From NCBI GenBank assembly GCA_030374805.1, contig JARGSG010000259.1, positions 1-30,791 on the forward strand: a stretch of DNA of 30,791 nucleotides. The letters are read 5' to 3'. Position 1 is the first letter of the stretch; every line of letters starts with the position of its first letter. The position numbers and the translations under genes are program-made. The notes beneath the pieces were generated by a model. The model ran no database searches. It was not told where the DNA came from and saw only the letters and a program-made list of their open reading frames with translations. This document shows, one piece after another, positions 29,172 to 30,791 of this stretch. The DNA is from Gracilaria gracilis. Its lineage: Eukaryota; Rhodophyta; Florideophyceae; Gracilariales; Gracilariaceae.

Positions 29172-30555
29172 ATGATTCGTCTCCTTCTGGCGAGACCTAG
29201 CCAGCAGTTGATCTATCGACAACTACAGTCGCCCACTCGATGCTGTCTTTTTCACTATCGGCAATTGCCCCTCATCTTCCTCCCCCACCTCTGCCACCTG
29301 CCAGGGAATCATTTGAGTCAGTGGGTATACACTCATGCGTGCAAGAAGCGTTGGCTGCAAATGATATTATTGAGCCCACCTCTATACAAACGCAGGCGGC
29401 ACCTATTCTGCTAGCTCGCAAAAACGCAGTCATCGCCGCTGAAACTGGAGCAGGAAAGACAATCGCATATCTTGCCCAATTCTTTCATCTCTGAAGCACT
29501 TGGAACTGCATCTGCCACTAATGGTCTCGCTGGAGGAAATGAATGTCATTATCTCCAATGCGTCCGTCAATTCTTGTCCTGGTACCAACCAGGGAGTTAT
29601 CTGCTCAGGTGTTCTCAGTATCCAAATCACTATCACATATCGCGAAGTTCCGAGTTAGAGCTGCAGTCGGCGGTCCCCAAGGTGGACGGTCACGAAAACG
29701 ACTTCGAAACTCTCCTGTAGATTTGGTAATCGGCACGCCCGGAAGTATCGAGGTCATGCGCAACCAGCAACTCTTATATGTATCTCGCGTCTCTACTATA
29801 GTTCTGGATGAGGCCGATGAATTGGTGTCAACTAACGCTGGATTCGGACCGCAGCTAACGGGACTGATGAGTGTACTACGTGAGAAAGATGCCCAGTTCG
29901 TCTACTCTGGCTGCACATACGATGGAAAAAGAAAAAAAAACTGCGGGGGTGGCAAGAGGGAATTTGAGGTTGCCCGTGGAAGCCGGTACATCGTGCGACG
30001 TCATCATCAAGAGTGAAAACTACCTTCATCAGAGTCGATGGATCTGAAGATGCTAAGCTTCAAAAGCTCATCGAAGTGTTCTCTGTCGCTCAGAAACGTA
30101 CTAAAGCGGAAAGATTCTAATCTTCTGTGATAACGTGAAACGAAGGCAACAATAGTACGAGAAACTCCGCTCGAAAGGAAAGAATGTTGTTCATTTATCC
30201 GGGGAAGGACGAGACAAGGATGATCGCAGTGCAGACTGGGAGGCTTTTTCTTCTGGTCAGGTTTGCGTAGCAGTGTGCTCAAAGAGCTTCGGAAGAGAGT
30301 TGATGATGACCACAAAATTGACACGGTGATCTTGTTTGACGTACCGATGACGGCAGTGAATATCTACATCGGATCGGACGTATCAGGGGTACCGGAAGGG
30401 CATATGTCCTTGTGGGAAGACGCGAACAAGCCATTGCCGAAGAGTTATTTCTGTCCCATGTCAAGGGTCTCCCCATTGCGGGCGTAAGTCCACAGAAAGC
30501 CTGGAAGGAATACACCAATGCTGGACGTGACCGCATCGCTACGGACAAATTATGA
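29172..30555 (+). CDS. DEAD-box RNA helicase, possibly organelle-targeted, frame-broken
   Basis: ATP-dependent RNA unwinding enzyme. Motifs in order: Q-motif region Pro-Thr-Ser-Ile-Gln (29372-29390), motif I Ala-Glu-Thr-Gly-Ala-Gly-Lys-Thr (29438-29461), Ia Pro-Thr-Arg-Glu-Leu (about 29585), GG, Ib Thr-Pro-Gly (about 29735), II Asp-Glu-Ala-Asp (29807-29818). The C-terminal domain continues to a TGA at 30553-30555, with remnants of the arginine-rich motif VI near 30370-30400. The frame changes at least four times, several at homopolymers (CCC near 29479, the long A run at 29925-29940). The start is uncertain: ATG 29240 is in the motif I frame; ATG 29172, in another frame, opens a basic, Leu/Arg/Gln-rich, acid-free stretch typical of a mitochondrial or plastid transit peptide. 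Confidence 0.8.
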
Positions 30556-30791
30556 GGACAGCGAGGTCTAAGAGACAAGCAAGGTGGGTGGATGAAAGAA
30601 GACTCAAAGCATTGGAACACTTTCGGGGGGAGGAAGCGTCAACTCAATGATTAAGAAAGATGACAGCAGGACAAAGGGGATTTCTTGCTCATGAGGATAC
30701 AACTCTCGACGCAAGAACGCGCCTAAATTCTTTCAAGTCAACACTGGCTTTTCTTCTCAAGACGTTTCCTCTGTGGTAGAAGTCGTGTTGT
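30556..30791. other. Downstream of helicase, nothing recognised
   Basis: I see no gene or clear signal after the helicase stop to the window end. Confidence 0.5.

Overview
Eukaryotic nuclear DNA, dominated by nested transposable elements. The signs are two short spliceosomal introns (one with a textbook TACTAAC branch site), a Ty3/gypsy chromodomain retrotransposon, a Mutator-like (MULE) transposon carrying a ULP1-type protease, a GHMP-kinase/GalU-type fusion gene and a DEAD-box helicase. The species cannot be read from the sequence. A compact-genome microbial eukaryote, perhaps a unicellular alga, is a guess.

Layout. Positions 1-20430 form a giant imperfect palindrome. The left arm (1-10018) carries a forward copy of the retrotransposon, cut at the window edge inside gag, followed by its 3' LTR (9055-9914) and MULE sequence (from 9915). 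The right arm (10405-20430) repeats all of this in reverse. Beyond the arm the right copy runs on to a full element (10510-22274, minus strand, 11.77 kb) with primer-binding site and 5' LTR. About 386 bases (10019-10404) between the arms are single copy. Next comes the upstream part of the MULE gene (22275 to about 25472, minus), then an intergenic stretch with a 12-bp-stem hairpin, a kinase/nucleotidyltransferase fusion gene (26376-28453, plus), and a DEAD-box helicase (about 29172-30555, plus).

How it fits together. The retrotransposon inserted into the MULE transposase gene between its second catalytic Asp and its catalytic Glu. A 5-bp target-site duplication (ATTTT in element sense) is visible, but one copy flanks the right element's 5' LTR and the other flanks the left element's 3' LTR. 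The two elements are therefore best read as one insertion seen twice, on opposite strands, through a fold-back event. That event may be a real inverted duplication or a chimeric read/assembly. Scattered single-base insertions break reading frames in both arms and in the unrelated flanking genes, which favours uncorrected long-read sequence, so most 'pseudogene' calls here should be treated as provisional.

The most novel content is inside the retrotransposon. It has a long antisense ORF of unknown family between pol and the 3' LTR. The module holding it is bracketed by two copies of the same polypurine tract. The element also shows an extreme density of tiny perfect hairpins (4-6 bp stems, 2-5 nt loops) through LTRs, spacers and coding sequence.
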